Source: Gilvimarinus chinensis DSM 19667
Lineage (GTDB): Bacteria > Pseudomonadota > Gammaproteobacteria > Pseudomonadales > Cellvibrionaceae
NCBI RefSeq assembly: GCF_000377745.1
Contig: NZ_KB898707.1
Location: 98,718-162,717, forward strand
Length of the DNA stretch: 64,000 nucleotides
Direction of reading: 5' to 3'
The first letter of the stretch is position 1. Every line of letters starts with the position of its first letter. Shown here in pieces: positions 61,549 to 64,000 of this stretch. Below the pieces are notes generated by a model that was given only the letters and a program-made list of their open reading frames with translations, was not told the DNA's origin and made no database searches. The position numbers and the translations under genes were made by a program.

Positions 61549-64000
61549 TTACTGGCCAGCCCTCACCTGCCACAAGGCAACACCTTTAGGTGCTAATACA
61601 GGCTTGGAGGCCACCGGCTGCTGAGTGAGCATATCGACAACGCTCAGTTCACCGCCGCCCTCAAGGTTAAGGGTAAGGGTTGCGTCGTTTTTACCCAGGT
61701 TAATCGCGCTGACCAGATAGCCGCCACCTTGTTGAGCGATGGCTTGCCAGCGAACACCTTTATACTCGGTACCATTGTTTTCCCGAAGTGTAATTTTAGG
61801 CAGGGACTCTTTTACTGTCTCTAGCGCCAGCTCACGTATTTTCTCCAAACTTTCGTCGCCAGAAAGCTGAATTAATCGGTCTTTGGGCCCTGTCAGCGCA
61901 ACAGAGTGCGGCTGACCATATTCATCTTTGCTTAAGCTTTCTGGGCTATCGACGATCACAGTGCCGCCGTTATCCAGGTATTGCTGTAAAGCCGCAAGCT
62001 CCGCACGGGTGACAAATTCGGTTTTGTACACCAACACCGTATCCCACAAATCATTATCTTGTTTCTGAATAATATTCTGCGTAGCAAAGCCTACAGGGAA
62101 GCCATCAAAAAACAGTTTTTCGTAAATACTAAACTGCTCTGACATATGGAAAGATTTATTAATCGCTGAAGTTTCAGAGTGGAACAGACGTAGGGGACGA
62201 CGCTGCTCGCGCAACTGAATAATCTCCTCCGCGAAGCTATTCAAGTCGTACATAACCTGAGTAAAAGCATTCGCAACGTGTGGCTGCTGGTTAACTGAAC
62301 CTGCGAACGAGCCAGCCAATGCCGGATCGAAAAAGTCGAGCTCGCCTTCTAGGCGATCCTCAAACGAACCATCTGGATCACGCGCCCAAAACCAGGCCAT
62401 ATTGGCATCCATACCCTGCAAAGTAGCCAGCCAGTAAATGGCGTTGACATAATCAATACTGGTGTCCAGGTCGCGCCACCAAGAGGCCGATAAAAAATGC
62501 GATTCAGAGTTAACGTGAATTTTTTCCGGCGACACCGACTCCATAAAGTCGTATGACATACTCATTTCTTCCCAGAACATGGAGTAGTGAGCTTCCCATT
62601 TTTCTGGCTTTTTGTGATTGAGCAGACGAGACTCACGGGCCTTGGCATCATCACCAATCATGGTGGTCAACTCGGTCAGCGCTTCTACATCAATGCCGTG
62701 GGAGCGGTTATTCTCGCTGTACATATTGGGCATGATTTTGATGTGCGTATCGGCCTCAGGATTTCCTTCTTTTAGCTGCCCTTGCAAAAAGGTAAACCAA
62801 TCGATCGAGCGATCCATGTTAAAACGGCTCCAGTCGTACCAAACCGGCGTACCACGAGTTTCAGGGTCGATGGGTATACCAATGGATACCTCATCAAACG
62901 AGGCAAATTCTGTTTTCCAGTTAGTATTTAAGGGGGCAATATTGCCAGCATATTTCTCTTTCAGCCATTCACGGAAATGAGCCAGAGTGTAGGAAGAAAT
63001 GTCGTTCATTTCCTGAAAGTTCTGACTCCAGTGGCCTGCCTCGGAATACCAGTGTGGCTCATTAGCCAGGATATACCCCAGCTGAGTCACCCTTTTCCCC
63101 TGCGTTAATTTACCGGTTTCTTTGGCAATAGTACCCCAGACTTCGCGCACCAAGGGGTTATCAATATCGTAGCCAGTGAACAGCGAACGACCTTTGCGAA
63201 CCTCCGGCTCGCGCGCCTCTACCCACTCGGGAATACCCATATTCCAATAGATCAAAAACCCAACGTTGCTGTTGTCTATTTCCGTGACTTCACGCAAAAG
63301 TTCTTCGTCGAAGCTGCCATCCTCATTCAACAAAAAGGAGTTGATGGCGCGGTCATGGTCTACTGGATACAAATTCTCGCCACCGTGATAAATGGCACCG
63401 AGATGATCGTTGTAAACGGCCGTATCGGTGAGCGGACGCCCTACCGATTTCGAGAAATAATCGTACAGGAAAATGGGCTTACCATTGCTCAACAGCTTAT
63501 TATCGGCAACGGTAATATTCTGCCAGTCGACCTTGGGAACCGGACGGCGCTTGATCTGCCCTGTTATGACTTGATCCAGCTCGACTAAGGCGTCATCGAG
63601 TATGTCAATGACCTTCTTGCGCTGAAAATCCGGAATCTCGTCAGCCAGTTTCTCGCTACGATCAGCATAGGGAGCGTACTGTGCAAAAGCGTAGGCGACG
63701 GCGTCGCGGTTCGCCTCATCCCAATCGGCAAATTTGAGGAACTCTTTGGCGAACCAGACTACGGTCTCTTCACGGGTGATGTCTATATTTTGTGATTTAG
63801 CGTCTTGCATCTTCGCTTGCAAGGTGCTGATTTTCTGTTCAGCTTCTTTTACGTAAGGGCTGTTTATAGAGCTAGAACTCATTTGCTCCAAGGTTGCCAC
63901 ATTAGTGGCGGGTGACACGGAGGCCGGTTCATCATTGGAGCAAGCGGCCAAGGCAAGGGGAAGCACGCCGGCCAAAGCCATTACTAGCAGTTTTTTTGAC
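61549..64000 (-). CDS. GH42-like beta-galactosidase, lipoprotein, N-terminal tip outside window
   Basis: At least 816 residues; the frame stays open to the window end (SKKLLVMALAGVLPLALAAC), so the true start is a few codons beyond base 64000. Lipobox L-A-A-C predicts membrane anchoring. An alpha-helical N-terminal region (about 40-155) precedes a TIM barrel with the acid/base motif LANEPHW and candidate nucleophile glutamate in VNSESHF, then a Rossmann-like trimerisation domain (VLVYKTEFVTRAELAALQQYLDNGGTVIVDS) and a C-terminal beta domain. This is the GH42/GH167-type architecture; relatives occur in carrageenan and agar loci. It should release galactose or a neocarrabiose/neoagarobiose unit. 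It heads the transcript into xdhC and mocA. Confidence 0.82.
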   Translation of the reverse strand, partial: SKKLLVMALAGVLPLALAACSNDEPASVSPATNVATLEQMSSSSINSPYVKEAEQKISTLQAKMQDAKSQNIDITREETVVWFAKEFLKFADWDEANRDAVAYAFAQYAPYADRSEKLADEIPDFQRKKVIDILDDALVELDQVITGQIKRRPVPKVDWQNITVADNKLLSNGKPIFLYDYFSKSVGRPLTDTAVYNDHLGAIYHGGENLYPVDHDRAINSFLLNEDGSFDEELLREVTEIDNSNVGFLIYWNMGIPEWVEAREPEVRKGRSLFTGYDIDNPLVREVWGTIAKETGKLTQGKRVTQLGYILANEPHWYSEAGHWSQNFQEMNDISSYTLAHFREWLKEKYAGNIAPLNTNWKTEFASFDEVSIGIPIDPETRGTPVWYDWSRFNMDRSIDWFTFLQGQLKEGNPEADTHIKIMPNMYSENNRSHGIDVEALTELTTMIGDDAKARESRLLNHKKPEKWEAHYSMFWEEMSMSYDFMESVSPEKIHVNSESHFLSASWWRDLDTSIDYVNAIYWLATLQGMDANMAWFWARDPDGSFEDRLEGELDFFDPALAGSFAGSVNQQPHVANAFTQVMYDLNSFAEEIIQLREQRRPLRLFHSETSAINKSFHMSEQFSIYEKLFFDGFPVGFATQNIIQKQDNDLWDTVLVYKTEFVTRAELAALQQYLDNGGTVIVDSPESLSKDEYGQPHSVALTGPKDRLIQLSGDESLEKIRELALETVKESLPKITLRENNGTEYKGVRWQAIAQQGGGYLVSAINLGKNDATLTLNLEGGGELSVVDMLTQQPVASKPVLAPKGVALWQVRAGQ

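Noticed and set aside
1-64000. Mobile elements, prophage, CRISPR arrays, tRNA or rRNA genes
   Set aside because: No transposase, integrase, phage gene, regularly spaced repeats or tRNA-like cloverleaf was recognised when reading both strands.

Overview
The window looks like chromosome of a marine, red-algal-galactan-degrading gammaproteobacterium, probably Cellvibrionales or Alteromonadales. The evidence is TonB-dependent receptors of the type common in those orders, a beta-agarase set (one GH16, two GH50, a GH117 neoagarooligosaccharide hydrolase), a second GH16-fold protein, five family S1 sulfatases, a GH2 and a GH127 enzyme, and YeiH/LysR genes of gammaproteobacterial type. No rRNA, tRNA, CRISPR array, insertion sequence or prophage gene was recognised. 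All functional names come from motif and family recognition by eye; no database search was run.

Left block (1-12.5 kb): the 3' part of a TonB-dependent receptor and a surface lipoprotein, then a flavin halogenase-like gene with a sulfatase, a CBM6 protein, a GH16 agarase with a ricin-type lectin tail, and a divergent yeiH/LysR pair. Next (12.5-23.5 kb, minus strand) comes an almost gapless seven-gene unit: GH16 with an inserted discoidin domain, sodium:solute symporter, GH117, FAD oxidoreductase, ECF sigma factor, FecR-LamG anti-sigma factor, GH50. This unit carries agar breakdown, import and a likely lectin-bearing transcription switch together.

Middle block (23.7-39.2 kb): a sulfatase, then a coupled minus-strand operon reading solute-binding protein without signal peptide, two family III CoA-transferases, crotonase, AldA-like aldehyde dehydrogenase, GH2, cupin. 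Divergent from it is an IclR regulator with a mutarotase-like protein and an SDR, then a secreted GH50. Four copies of an ATTGT-N2-ACAAT palindrome lie in front of genes of the left and middle blocks and suggest one regulon.

Right block (39.3-64 kb): a two-component system with a periplasmic solute-binding sensor in AT-rich DNA, two sulfatases, a TonB receptor with a second halogenase-like gene, and an MFS-GH127-sulfatase operon. Then come a GntR/FCD regulator, a Tat-exported molybdenum hydroxylase with its 2Fe-2S subunit and a small Cys-rich protein, MocA-like and XdhC-like maturation genes, and a GH42-like lipoprotein cut by the window end. Four AACAT-N3-ATGTT type sites precede the GntR gene, the MFS operon, the molybdoenzyme operon and the TonB receptor, tying these into a second regulon, possibly for carrageenan or another sulfated galactan.

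Proposed flow (inference): outer-membrane capture by TonB receptors and surface proteins; desulfation and cutting by sulfatases, GH16 and GH50; inner-membrane uptake by the SSS and MFS carriers; cytoplasmic cleavage by GH117, GH2 and GH127; oxidation of the anhydrogalactose aldehyde by the AldA-like enzyme and perhaps by the molybdenum hydroxylase. The next step, an anhydrogalactonate cycloisomerase, was not found in the window.
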